Source of the DNA: Cryptomeria japonica
Taxonomy: Eukaryota > Streptophyta > Pinopsida > Cupressales > Cupressaceae
Assembly (NCBI RefSeq): GCF_030272615.1
Contig: NC_081410.1
Span: forward strand, 125,082,640-125,146,639
Length of the DNA: 64,000 nt
Direction of reading: 5' to 3'
Shown: piece after piece, positions 1-12,175 of the stretch
Position numbering within the stretch: the stretch's first letter is position 1
How the letters are laid out: each line of letters starts with the position of its first letter
Position numbers and translations under genes: made by a program
Notes under the pieces: generated by a model
Told to the model about the DNA's origin: nothing
What the model saw: the letters and a program-made list of their open reading frames with translations, nothing else
Databases searched by the model: none

Positions 1-2042
1 AGACCAGGGCGTGGCGCCCTGGGATCCCCTATTTAGGACCTATCTTGGGGTCACTCCCTTTGGCTCATCTCAAATTGGAGCAGTAAAATCCACCCTATGT
101 CGGTCCAAGTGGGAAATCAGTCAATTAAATTCCACTGGCATGTATATAAGAGGGATTTCCCCTCTCATTTGATCATCGTGAAATTCAATCAAGCATATGG
201 GCATTCAAGAGATCAAGCATTCATGCATTCAAGAGCAATTGAGCATTTTCAGTCTTCCTTCAAGCTTTGGAGCAGCAATAGAGTCAAGATTTCAAGCATT
301 GAAGAGGAGATCATCATTCTATTTTATGAAATCATAATCCCATGTAGAGGCAAGCAAAAATTCACAAGGAGGTATAAGCATTTCATTTTCAAGCAATTCA
401 ACATCCCCTCAAAGAGGAGGATTTATACTTTCAGTCATTTTATTTACATTATTTCAACCACTTGGTTAATTCCAAAACTGAGGTTTGAGTTGAAGGCAAA
501 CCCCTATTCCCAACACATTTCCCTTTCTTTCTGTGTGTAGGAAACAAGTGCACAACTATACTTCTGGAATTAAGCTTTATTCATAGAGACAGAAAAACCC
601 TTTTTGACGTGCGAAAAGTTCAAAGGACCAAGTGGAGAGCGCCCATGTCTAGACACATGGTCCCTGTAACTTTTGCTCAATTTCGTAGAGAATCTCTGAA
701 TCATCTCAAACTTCTCAAATCCAAGTGCACGACTGAATCTCGAACCTATAGCTCACTGTTTTGTCATACTTTGTCCTCATTTCCAACACTTAATCTTAAT
801 TCAACTAGTCAACCTACAAAAGAGGGTCAACTACATTTCAATTTCAACCAATCTACTTAGTATTCAGTCCTTGCATCATTTAGGATTGGATCTAGTAGAT
901 TCAACCCCTCTTTTGAATGTAAAGTCTCCCCAATTGAAAATTGAAGCTTAATAAAGTTCCCACCTCTTCTTTCAAGTGGCAAATTGGCTAAGGTTCCCAA
1001 TTTTCCACTTTACAGCATCTAATCCTCATCTTAATATGATATCATCGTCATACTATCTTTGCCATCAATTACATTATCAACATTATCATTTGTATCAAAA
1101 CATCATACTTAGTGTAGACAACAAACACCAAGAAGGTGGACATGCTTTACACAGAACATCTGCAACCAATATCTAGTTGTTCTCTATAATAATGACAACA
1201 AATAACAACAATCTTCTTATGAATATTGATAATCATTATACTTAAAAACAAAACAACTCTCAACAATTACATATAATGATATTGTCAAACATCAGGTTAA
1301 CATAAAAAATGATAACGCATATTACCGACAAAATAAATACCTTACAATACAAAAGTTACATTAAGAAATCAATTACACCCATTATGCAGGGTAGGGTCAA
1401 CAACAAAATCATAGGCCACAATTTTAGGATACATGATGCAGGATTCTCTTTAATACAAAATTATGATAGATAGGGTTAACACCAAACTATGGTCATAAAT
1501 GAAAGGTACCCCCAATACAATTGATTGTGAAAACTTCCTTAAAACACTACAAGACAACAACCATATAGATTCTTTCATGAATACAACAAGTAATGCAATA
1601 TGGGGAAATAAATCATTGACCTAGATGATCTATTATGATAAGAACACTTTCATTTCGTACATGCAATAATGCATAATTATAGAATATAAGGTGTCATGCA
1701 CTCATAGAAAGTACATCAATATCAATCTTTCAATCAACTTATGCATAGAAATCATTCTTAAATATTTTCCTTATTTAATACAATCACTATCATCATGCAG
1801 TATATAATGCTTCAAACAATATCAATCAAGTCAATTCAGTAGATCTATCTTTTCCTAATAGGTGTAGACACATGTAGGAGACTCTCTCCCTAGCTACCCT
1901 AGATGATCCGCTCTGATTCAACTATTGACTCAATCTACACGTACTTACGTAAACATGCACAAAGAACTATTTACCTTGGAGGTTTGTGTGCTCATGGTTC
2001 GTAATTAAGCATAGCAACCTCAAGGCCCTCGATTTGAACCTT
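1..2042. other. Decayed repeat DNA, no supported gene
   Basis: I see no convincing gene here. The first 600 bases resemble a retroelement LTR or leader: there is a TATATAAG box at 143-150 and a C/T-rich stretch before 540. I could not find a partner copy in the window, so this is only a suspicion. The small open frames at 97-540, 609-860 and 976-1176 have no recognisable domain. The stretch up to 2042 would be the interior side of the minus-strand element whose primer-binding site lies at 2043-2056, but no gag or pol motif is readable. Confidence 0.4.
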
Positions 2043-2056
2043 GGGCTTTGATACCA
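2043..2056 (-). promoter_or_regulatory. Primer-binding site of an old LTR retroelement (initiator tRNA-Met type)
   Basis: Read on the minus strand this is TGGTATCAAAGCCC. It starts with the TGG complementary to a tRNA CCA end and matches the usual plant initiator-Met primer-binding site (TGGTATCA...). It is preceded on that strand by two T residues and an LTR-like ACTACA end. This marks a minus-strand element different from the three Tat elements to the right, which use another primer site. Confidence 0.55.
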
Positions 2057-2058
2057 AA

Positions 2059-2900
2059 TGTAGTGATCTCCATAATTAAATATCTACAAAATTCATAAAT
2101 TACACAAAATATCATAAATTAAGGACACATGTTAAAATTCACAAGATTAGAGACATCATATTTACATATGAATGTTTATTACACTAAGCCACTACAAGGA
2201 AGAATATAAGTATACAAATTCCCTTACAATAGACCAAATACCTACTATGGGCTGAAATATTGAATAAATAAGAAATACAAGATGCAGATCTTCTTGATAG
2301 GAACTCTTGGAACCTATCACCTATTATGGGCTACATTGCTAGTGCGTGATTTCACCCTACCACAATCTATATACACTTCCCTAAAAAAATTCACGAAATA
2401 AAGGAATTCTAACCTAGCATGAGGAAGACTAGCCAAGTAATACCGACATGAGTAATGGAATTGTGTGGTATTATAAAAGTAGCATATCAATTTGATGTCA
2501 ATTTAAAAATTTGAGATCCATTTCATACACAAGGATAAACATATTATCTTAATCATGATTTCAAAATCATTCCAAGGCAATTCTAGAGATATATGATTAT
2601 AGAAAAGTATATAAATACACACATGATCACATAAAAGATTAAGGAGCATGTTTCTATTCACTTTCTTATATGTATATGATCATCATCATGGTTCTCCTGC
2701 TTTGATAACCTCAACAATGATATTGTATGCAATTTGTAGATTTGATTGTGTGAGAATTTTTAACCATTCAAGTTTTGAATCAAACTTTGATCCATCATCA
2801 GGATGCAAGAGAGCTCAAGGAGTTGTAAGATAGATAGTTGTATACCAAGGCTTCAATATAAAGAAGGGGTTAGGGAGAGAGGAGGGGGTGAACACGAGGA
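2059..2900 (-). mobile_element. Probable 5' LTR (or remnant) of an old minus-strand retroelement
   Basis: The LTR edge is TG at 2059 on the plus strand, which is a CA terminus on the minus strand, two bases from the primer-binding site. The far edge is not defined: no matching second LTR is in the window, so the right limit given is a guess. The sequence is AT-rich with no coding capacity. Positions about 2737-2806 resemble the middle of the fold-back element at 13972-14132, including a shared CATCATCAGGATG core, so a smaller repeat may be inserted here. Confidence 0.35.
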
Positions 2901-3060
2901 CCAAGGGCAACAAAAGGCCAATAAAATAACAAAAATAGAACCCCTCATATATAAAAATTAAGACAAAATAATGCCCTACTCACTCATTTTTATAGTAAAC
3001 CTACAATAAATAAAAGAACAAGCAAAATATAAGATAAAATTAATAAAGAACAAAACAAAA

Positions 3061-3161
3061 TTATATATATATATATATATATAACAAAACTTAATGCACT
3101 TTCTTATATTAAAAAAGAAACAAAAAAAAAAAAGAAAATTAATAGAAAAGTGAAAAGGAAA

Positions 3162-3234
<73 letters not shown>
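3061..3234. repeat. TA and GA dinucleotide microsatellites
   Basis: A TA run lies at about 3063-3082, and a second, compound run at about 3164-3234 changes from (TA)n to (GA)n. An A-rich spacer separates them. They are simple sequence repeats with no coding role and are probably polymorphic in length. Confidence 0.9.
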
Positions 3235-3236
<2 letters not shown>

Positions 3237-4939
3237 AAAAACAACTAAATAAATAGCTGAAAATTAGTAGCTAATTGACTACTTTATTAATGCTTATATT
3301 TATATTAAACTAAAAAATAAAAAAAACAAAAGTAAAAGAAAAGGAACTTGAGAAAAAAAATGATATATATGTGCACGAAGAAAAAGGGAGAGATAAAAAA
3401 AATCTAAAAAATGAACTTAATATATGATGCAATATACAATTTTATTAATTATTAAATATAAATTAACCTAATCAACATAAAAAAGATAAGAAAAATATAA
3501 ACGAGAGGACCTAGTGGAAAGGTGGCAAAAAGGAGAGGGCGGGAGGGCAAAAGGGGACCTCAATGAGGCGGGCAAGCTAGGGAAGAACCTAAACGAGAGG
3601 ACCCAGAGAAGAGTCAGCTAGGAGAGGGAGGAGAACGAATGGGGGCCACAACTAAGGGACTAGGATGAGAGAGGTCAAGATGAGGAATGATGGAGACTTC
3701 TAAGGATAAATAATAATGGATGCCAAGAAAGACTCAAACTCCAGCCTTCATCGCAATTGAATTCATATTCTCATCGTTCATAGTTGACTTCATTATAGAG
3801 GTGTTTGTTGAGGTTGATTTTCCCTAATCTATCCTTGCATCCTTGGGTAATCCTTATCATAATGAGTGATTCCACACAAAACATCTACTTAATGGTCCTC
3901 ACTGGATTTTATTCCTTGGAGGATCATTCTCATTTCATTGGGTAATGATATGGAATTATTGATATAAGATAACTTTTCTTAGACCAGTCTATGTGATTAC
4001 TTTCTTTTAAAACACTCTTAAAAATTCAAATTGCAAGTGGTTTACTTTTTGAAGAGTTCATTCTTTGGTTCTTGAGGATATGATTTCACCTAAAAATGTA
4101 TTTCTTTTTTGAAAGAATTATTCTTCTTATTGTTAAAAAAATTACTTGCTACAACTAGAGCTTATAATTTTCCCTCTTTTTTGAAGATTTTTCTAGCATT
4201 TCATCATATTTTCAAGATCATATGCATCTACCTTTACAACAACATTGATATTCAACCCTAACAACAAATTCCTTGTTTGAATCCTCTCATCTATCTCATA
4301 GATTGGCACACAAAATAATAATTTTACAAACTCGTCCCTTTATTGTCATAATATCAAAGAACCTTGTTGAAATAAATATCAAAGAATCTTGTTGAAGGCT
4401 ATAAAATTATGTCACAAGGTTGACCGGAGAGAACATGTAAGGTATTTTAAACACCTCAAGCCTTTTGATACTAAAATTTTGTTAGTTACTAGATCAATTT
4501 TGTAGGTGCAAAGACATATAGTGGTTGCAAATGTGACCCCAACTACCAAACTTGATACAACATAAACAAAATATTTTGCTTATAAGATAAATGACAGTAT
4601 ACTTTATTCCAAATCTTAAGACATCATATTTAGCAAATCTAAATTGATACTTGAAATAAATAATTATTATAAGATTAAGCATTCTATTTTTCCTATTTAC
4701 TTTTCTAAAATGAGATGTTATATGTTTTAATATTTAACTATTTTTAATTAATCTATATATTCAAATTGTCAAATTTATTTTTAATTAATTTGTTTAAAAA
4801 CTAAAACATTAAAAGACATTTTTTATTAAATCAACGAAAAAGAATTCTCCGTATGAAATATTATAAATTAAAAACTTAGAATGAAACAAATATGAAAAAT
4901 GTTTTTCAAAAGTAAATCAGAATTCTCAATCCTTTTGAT
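3235..4939. other. Intergenic, downstream of the resistance gene
   Basis: No gene is supported. Positions 3500-3660 are purine-rich on the plus strand (many AGAGG and GGGAGG runs). The rest is AT-rich. A possible poly(A) signal for the minus-strand resistance gene, AATAAA on the minus strand, lies at 4822-4827, just over 110 bases past its stop codon. The 62-codon frame at 4494-4682 has no recognisable content. Confidence 0.5.
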
Positions 4940-7900
4940 TTATACATATAATTGATCGACAATTCTTTGCATTAAAATTAAAGCTTTCTTTTCTTCCCCT
5001 TTATTCACTATGGCCTTAAACCCCTTCTCTATGTTTATGTTAGATAATCTAATACCCTCACTATTATGGTGGGGGAGTAACACTGTAATCATCCTTTCAC
5101 CTTCATCGTAGATATCTATAGATGCAATTTTCATGCTACTTCTATCTGAGTGTTCAGAACCAAGAAAAGCATATATAGTGATTGCATTCGATGAGCTGTG
5201 CAGTGTAGAATGCTCTCCTCTCTCGATCTCAACAAGTGCTTGGATGCCGGTCACCTCAGAAAACAAACTTACATCCAATCTAGACGATGTTGCATCCGCT
5301 CCCATCCCTACTAAAATGGTTTCATGTGATGGCAGCCTCTGAAACATTTAAAATGTCAACATAAAACATTAAATAATTAATACAAATATTGAAAAAGTAA
5401 GAACGCAATTTTCAGAACACACAACTAAGAGGTAGTATCCAATATTATTTTCCCCATCGGAGACAAAAGAAAAAATCGCCGACTTCACTTTTCACAATAA
5501 ATTAACTTGCTTTCCACTGAAAATCAATTTGTTTGTATTGAGAAAAAGCAGTGTTACCTTGAGTCCATAAATGCGATTCTTTACCCATGCCAATCCATTG
5601 TGAGGCACTTCAACTATCAGACTTTGCAATTCTTGCAACTCTTCAAAACCTTCTACACTCTCCAGCACATAACAACCAGCAATCGTGAATTGCTGCAGAT
5701 GACGTTGATGTGAAAGGCTCGGCAACGATTTCAACCTTACACAGTCGCTTACATGTAACTCATGAAGCCCTGATAGATGCTTTAAGTCCATTTCTTTTAG
5801 ATTCCACATATTGTAAACTTCCATTGATCGAAGTCTGGGACAAATCTCTCCACTAATTAGCAATTTTGATATACCAAATAATCCATCAATATATATGGTC
5901 TCAAGGCTAGTGGCACAACTGCTTGTAGAAGCCTCCAAACTAAAAACATCTAACTTCTCGGGATCAGAGTAGTCCTTCAATTTCAATGATCTAAGATTAC
6001 TAAGTCTTTTAATTGATTCTGAGAGGGATGTTATATCAGTGTTCTTTAAAGAATACAATATTTCTAATTTTTCCAAATGACAGAACATTCCTATTAAATC
6101 CGGAATCTTTTGCGATGAGTTGCACGCAACTATCACCAGCTCCCTCAGCTCGAAACTGGCCTGACATCCATCTCAAAAAATGAATTAATTGTCAAAAGTA
6201 AACAACCTTCAACCAAACAAGTATTCTAAATTCTGAAATGACTTATTACCAGCAAAGAATGGCGAAATACCTTATTGGTCCGCGACAGTTGATCAAATCT
6301 ACTCCAGATTTCTTCCACGGATCTAGCTTTTAAAAAACGCAATTTTTGTAGAGGAATCCATGAAGGAATTTCTTTCAAGCCTCTAATATGAAGCCCCAAG
6401 AGGTCAGTGTCAGCAGAATCATTTGAACTCCCTATAAAATAATCAATATCGACATCTAGGGATGAATCGTGGATCATATTGAAGCACCTGACCTTTGTTT
6501 CTGCTAAGATTTGTTCAAATCCTTTTGCTTCCTACACATAAGGATCGGGATTAAATGTGTGGTTAGCTCGGAATTTTTATTTTATAAAACCACATAAATT
6601 GAAATGTCTTTTCAAAAGCTTTCTATTATTTTCGTTTAAATTTTTTAAAGCAGCAGAGCATACCATAGATCTAAGACTTTGTGGTCTCCACAGACGAGGA
6701 GGCCCCAACTCATCTGCCATTTGTCTTCCCAGATCGCTGAGGTGATCGTGCATTTCAAAGGAGTGATCGTACCTTTGAAATTCGTCCCATTTAATTTCAA
6801 CTAGGGACTTATCCTGTAAGGTTTGAAGTGCATGCTCAGCACTCCAACCGGATGCGTTCCAGATTGTTATAGCCATGTTTTTCAAATCAGCCCCATAAGA
6901 TCTCTTATTGAAAAAACACGCAATATCTATAAATATCTGTTTCTCCTCTTGATCCAGACCATCAAAACTAATTTTAAGTCTTTCCATTATACCCTTAGGC
7001 TGGATTTTCTTAACTTTTTCCAATTCTAACCCCCAATAATACTCTTTCTTACCATAAAGATGGGCGCCCAAAACTTTGAGCGAGAGAGGCAGACCTCCAC
7101 AGAATTTCACGAAACTTTCAACCAATTTTGCATATGCAACGGGAGTATCCTGTCCTCGGAAAGCATGGCTACAGAAGAGATCTTTGGCTCGACCTCCTTC
7201 CAATACCTTCATCTTATAACATATATCTGCATCTCTCAACATATTTTTGTCGCGGGTTGTAATAATTACCAAGCTTCTAGAGCTTAGAGTACCTTGAGGT
7301 AACAGGGCATCTAACTGGTCTAAATGATCGATATCATCCAGGACCATAAGAAAATGCAACTGTCTTGCTCTTTCCAAGCTTTTCTTCAGCTCTACAATTC
7401 CATGGTCCACAGAACGGATCTTTAAATCTTCAATCTCTCGGTTTTTAGAAAATAGATCTTTTAAGAGCTGACTTTGCAAGTGGTGCAATATACCTCTTGC
7501 ATGTGATTCTCTCACATCAGAGAGAAAAGATGATGCATGGTAGCCTGAACACTTCCTGTTAAATAATTCTTTTGCGAGGGTGGTCTTGCCAGAGCCCCCA
7601 AGGCCATAGATCCCTGCTATTGTGACCTTGTCCATAGTTTTGGGTCTCTCGTGCCGCCTCCTCTCTAAACAACTTTCAAAATCTTCGACGAGCTCGGCAA
7701 GTCCAATCGGATATTTTGCAACATCCAACGATATCCTATTTTTCCTTTCTTGCACTACTTGTAGAACATGAGACACAATATTTTCACACAAATTGCTGAA
7801 ATCCAAACCCAAAAAATCCTTTCAGAGAGTCATCCTAACCTAAGGTAAAATAAATGTCGCAAACTGGAGAAAAAGGTAAAACAAGAGGAATAGTAATCTT

Positions 7901-8390
7901 ACTCTTGATGCTGGCTAAGCTCAAAACCAGATATGTCTGCAGCGGATTTGAGGGCCCTTCTCCATTCATCCAACTTATCAGGATACCTGCCTCTCCTTTC
8001 ATAATTAGAAAATGCCTCAGCATATTGTGATTTCTCGTTCTCGATGTGACGTAGCTCCCACGGCTGGACATTGTAGAAGACAGGAATGAAGAGGGCATCA
8101 GGTTGTTGTTCCAACATAAGAACAAGCTCGTCTAAACACCAAGATGACTCTGCATAACCTGGGGAAAAAATGGCAATCTGCACAATAGACGAGCAAATGG
8201 CATTGCTAAGGGCAAAAGGAATGGAATCCCCCACTTGTATTTCTGGACGGTCTAGAAATGGCTGGCACCCTCTTTCCCTAAGAAGGTGATACAAGTGTTT
8301 AGCAAGGGTTTCCTTGACATCAGGGCCTCGGTGGCTGATGAATGCATCATATAGTTTAGGACATGCAATCGCTGAAGAGGAGGAAGCCAT
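4940..8390 (-). CDS. TIR-NBS-LRR (TNL) intracellular immune receptor, five exons
   Basis: This is a cytoplasmic NLR immune receptor, inferred to sense a pathogen effector and signal through the NADase activity of its TIR domain. The exon model on the minus strand is 8390-7903, 7795-6664, 6531-6271, 6160-5558 and 5338-4940. Every intron is GT-AG and all junctions keep frame, giving about 960 residues with no internal stop. TIR is about residues 10-150 (YDAFISHRG start; CLDEL carries the conserved Glu). NB-ARC holds the P-loop GLGGSGKTT (about 224-236), kinase-2 MVLDDID (about 312-318), RNBS-B, GLPL (about 398-401) and MHD (511-513). LRRs fill about 560-828, and exon 5 is the post-LRR C-terminal domain. 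I chose the start at MASSSS because family members begin just before the TIR; an in-frame Met lies 39 codons upstream. The gene appears intact, unlike the retroelements around it. The specificity is unknown. Confidence 0.88.
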
Positions 8391-8404
8391 GAATGCAACA
8401 CAGG

Positions 8405-8690
8405 AATTGCAAAATGAATGAAACTGAGGAAGCAGAGTTACCAACTGGATTTGATGGAATGATGAAACAATATCTGATATTTGTAGCGACTCGTAAGAAA
8501 ATGCCAAGGATAACCAGCTGTCCCCAACCGAGGTAAGAAATGTTCGGGTGGAAAGGACAATAGCAAAGGGTCACCAGCTGTCCGCCATAGAGGTGATTGG
8601 ACCGCCAAGAATAATTGTGGTCCTTGCCATGAATTATTTCCAATCACCAAATTTCTCTGCAATTTCATGATAGGGGAAGTCCACATCTTG
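8405..8690 (-). repeat. 5' flank/leader of the TNL gene, member of a three-copy family
   Basis: This stretch immediately upstream of the TNL start shares blocks with 11110-11380 and, in part, with 50884-50953. Shared words include CAATAGCAAAGGGTCACCAG and an AATATCT...ATATTTGTG block. It probably contains the 5' untranslated region and proximal promoter. I cannot place a TATA box with confidence. The copies suggest that the upstream region of this or a related NLR was duplicated locally without its coding part. Confidence 0.6.
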
Positions 8691-8919
8691 GGCTCCTCGA
8701 TTGCGTATTAAAGCGTATATCGTATTTTACAATCCAAAACCAGGACAATGTACCTACGAGGAAAAAGCTTAGAGACATGAAGCGTTTATTATTTTCTTTA
8801 TAAAATTTAAATATATTTTAATGTAAGTTCTTATGAATTTATTACAAATTGTTTATCATTCAATCTCATTTTACACTCTTCCACCAAAAATCATTAACAT
8901 CTTCTTTTTATAGGAAGTG

Positions 8920-9340
8920 TATCAGTAGTAGTAGTTAGGGGAAGAGCACTCATTGTCATTCATGTTCTAATAACCATTGATTTCTTACATACTCAACCTC
9001 CTAATTACTAATTTTACAAAAACCAAAATAAAAAAATAACTAAAAGTTCATTAATAAATTTCTCATGTATCAATACTCGCTCATTTTGTAGCGTTTTTGG
9101 ACCATAATTGGTCCATTTGTGCACCTTTATTCGTACCCATAGTGCATGGGACATTTGTGCATAAGTATTGGTAATTTAAAGTGCACGGTTATTGAAGCAT
9201 CTTTGAACAAGTATTGGGCGACACTTTGAAATGTGTACCTTTTGACCCTTGTGCACACAACAGATCCCACAACATGCATCATTACTACCCAGAAGCCAAA
9301 ACAATAGTTATAAGTAGTTAAGCCACATGTAGAGAACAAA
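8920..9340 (+). repeat. Left arm of a large inverted repeat
   Basis: This arm of about 400 bp matches the reverse complement of about 9890-10340. Matching blocks include AGGGGAAGAGCACT (right arm AGGGGAAGAACACT), TTCATTAATAAATTTCTCATG, CGACACTTTGAAATG and AGCCAAAACAATAGTTATA. Identity is imperfect with small indels, so it is not recent. The outer edge is approximate and no target-site duplication was recognised. Confidence 0.7.
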
Positions 9341-9889
9341 TTATTTTTTGTTACAATCCAATGTACCCTTTACAATTTGTGAGTGCACAAAGTTAGCTAT
9401 AATGAATGTTGGTATGCTTCCCCTATAGCTAATTTCACACACCCAAAATTTCTAAATGAATTTCGACAATATTTTTGGGTTGTCATGCAAACAAACTCCT
9501 AATAATCAGGAGGTTGACTATTGTATGAAACTATTGTTTTTGAATAGCTTACAAAGTTAATTTAGAAGTGAATTCTTTATTATAGACTACTGTTACTTGT
9601 AATATCCACTGGAAATAAATAAGGGATTAATTTTCTATTAAGCATTTGTTGCTAGTAGTCTCTGTAGGAGATAACTTAGGTAATGATTTTCTATTTAGGA
9701 AGTAATTTAGGGGTTTATCTCTAAATAAAAAGGGATTCAGTTATAAGAGTTTTTTAGCTTATCAAGAGATGTAATTTTCAGGTTTTGAATAATGAATAAA
9801 GATGTTCAAATAAGTAATTTTTGTTTTATTCTTTCCTATGTTATATAAGGTAGGCGATTATTAATCTTTAAGGGTCAAAGGATTGTCTA
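9341..9889. other. Spacer of the inverted repeat, possibly with a degraded LTR
   Basis: This is the spacer of about 550 bp between the two arms. It contains no gene. Positions about 9600-9790 (GGAAATAAATAAGGGATTAA, later AATAAAAAGGG) have the look of a plant retroelement LTR end, but no partner or terminal motif was found, so this is only a hint. Confidence 0.35.
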
Positions 9890-10340
9890 CATGATCTCCA
9901 TATGCAACTTAAGTGCCTATAACTATTGTTTTGGCTTTCGAGTAGAAACGACACATGTTGCACAAGATCCGTTATGGGCACAAGGGTCAAAAAGTCATCA
10001 TTTCAAAGTGTCGCTTGATACATACTTAAAGATGCCCCAATAACCATGCACTACAACCACCTTTAAAATGGTAAATGATTAAGCTCAATTGTCTCAATAG
10101 TTATGTGCTATGGATACCAATAAAGTTGTGTAACTCCTCCAATTAAAGTCCTAAAATTCTAACTATTGGGGGTAAAGTGGACGACAATTGATACATGTGA
10201 AATTTATTAATGGACTTCTAGTTATCATTTTTTTGGTTTCTTTAAAGTTGGTAATTGGGGGTTTGGGTGAATATGGATGGTAACTAGTGTTCTTCCCCTA
10301 GTGAGTCTCATATGTAAGTTGTGAGTCACCTCTTATCACT
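9890..10340 (-). repeat. Right arm of the large inverted repeat
   Basis: This is the reverse-complement partner of about 8920-9340. A transcript across both arms could fold into a long imperfect hairpin. The structure fits a large fold-back or MITE-like element, or a local inverted duplication. It lies roughly 0.5-2 kb upstream of the TNL start codon. Confidence 0.7.
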
Positions 10341-11109
10341 TTGTGGTGTTTGTACACTTGTTGTCGTTGTTGTATGGTATTTCTTAAGGGAGAAGACTAA
10401 GTCATTGGGCAAATATCAAATGCAAATATAAAGAAAATTGTATTTTATTTTTTAAGTTGGAATACTAGGTATTAGAGGACCCAACACTTTAGCAGCTGGC
10501 TAGGGCTAGGTCAAATTGGGGCTTAATTCTATCTACATACAAAGAGAAAAGTTCAAACAAAGAGGGTGATAAACCCTACCTCAAATCCTACAAAAGAAGG
10601 AGAAAGAATGATAAAGAAGGATGAAGGTTGCACAAAATCACTCCCACGAATAACAACAAATTCCAACCAGGAAATGAGAAACTTACAGTGATAACAAACT
10701 CTAGCCAATCCTCGAAGCATCATACAAAAGCAATCACCAAACATCTCCTCCAAAAATCTACTTGAAAATATGCAAGAAATTCGTTCCAATGCCCTCTCAA
10801 AATCCCTTCCCATTTCCTCTAAAAAAATCCTCCCCAAAATTTGTAGGAAATCCCTCTCCAAAAACTAAAGAACAAAATTAACATTTCCCTTCCAAAAACT
10901 AGTATGGGAAACACAACCACCAAATAACTAAAACTATACAAATCCCAAATTTATTGAATAAATAAATAAATTAATTGATTCCATAAGTCAAAGAATTCCC
11001 ACCAAATGAATAATACCAAATAAATATTAATAAACAAAGCATAACACTCACCCCCACTCCAAATATTATTACTCATGTAATAATATTTAGTATTATTACA
11101 AGAAGCAAG
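10341..11109. other. Intergenic, no supported gene
   Basis: AT-rich DNA. The 102-codon minus-strand frame at 10553-10861 has no domain I recognise and lies in repetitive purine-rich sequence, so I do not call it a gene. Confidence 0.5.
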
Positions 11110-12175
11110 AAGCTTTCTGAAGCAAAGTTACCAGCTGGATTCGAAGGAGTAACAAACAATATCTAATATTTGTGAAGACCGTTAATTAAATGTTATGGGT
11201 GAGTAGCTGTCTCCAGCGATGTAAGGAATATTGCGGTGGAGACGACAATAGCAAAGGGTCACCAGCAGTCCTCCACTGAAAGTGACTGCACTGCCCAGAA
11301 ACAAAAAATTGTACATCATATTCTTAGAGAAATGATTTTCAATTGTAATCATTAGATTTCCACACTCCATGATAGTATGATTTGAGCTTCTTGATTTAAG
11401 GTAAAGCTATCAGATTTCTGCAATATATGAGATTGTATGTGTTGCTTCTGGATTTGATTGTATGAATGTTTTTCATCGAATCTAGAAGCAACACATACAA
11501 GTTATGGATTTAACTATGTGTATAATTTTTTACAGTCAAATCGTGCTTTTCAGTTTCCACTTTTTTGAATATGCGAAAATTGCAAACACTTTCTTCCTGA
11601 ACCTCTTTTGGCCTTTTCCACCACTTGGTCTGATAATGGAGTTGATTAGAGTTGCTTCTAAACTAAGGAATAAGAATTTTAACTCTCCATGAAATATTAG
11701 CCACTATGTAAACTTTTTGAAGATGATCACACGTGAGATTGAACTCATTGATATAGTATTGTTTCTTTCTTCCTAGTCCAATAAACGAGGGAAGAAAACT
11801 AAGTTGTTGAGAGAAAACTGAGTGGTCGAGCACCCTAAAATTAGCACTAAGCACTTGCATCCCAATGAGGTGTAATGGTTAGGCTAATAGCAAGATATGC
11901 TTTGGGTAAATATATTGATGGGAGGTAAAAGTTTGTAGAAACTAACATTACCTTTGTTAGGAGTAATTATTTAGAATACAATTGAGTTGATCTTGAAATA
12001 TGAAAAGAAACTTAATATGAAAGGATGAAACTTATAATTTAAACCAATAAACTATGTAAAATATTTTTGTAATACAAAATGTTTAAGCGATAAATGAAGA
12101 CGATTAACTTAGAATATTGATTGCATTGAGTAAATTTATTTATGGTTGTTGAGACATCTTATACACAACTATTAC
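11110..12175 (+). repeat. Segmental duplication copy A (partner at 50884-52395)
   Basis: Positions 11244-12175 match 50884-52395 in the same orientation, with about 90 percent identity by eye, apart from a 564-base block present only in copy B. The left end (11110-11380) also resembles the TNL 5' flank. No coding frame survives. This copy lacks the element 3 insertion and so shows the empty target: ATTAC at 12171-12175 corresponds to the GTTAC before element 3. Confidence 0.8.
11435..11498. repeat. Short inverted repeat inside duplication copy A
   Basis: A stem of about 24 bases (GTATGTGTTGCTTCT and its complement, with two mismatches further in) surrounds a short T-rich loop. The equivalent in copy B is at 51641-51705. 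It looks like a small fold-back element carried inside the duplicated segment. Confidence 0.65.

Noticed and set aside
97-540. 147-codon plus-strand frame at the left edge
   Set aside because: It has no domain, lies after a TATA-like box in LTR-like sequence, and has no second copy to test conservation.
10553-10861. 102-codon minus-strand frame near the TNL gene
   Set aside because: I considered it as a TNL paralogue remnant, but no TIR, NB-ARC or LRR motif is present.
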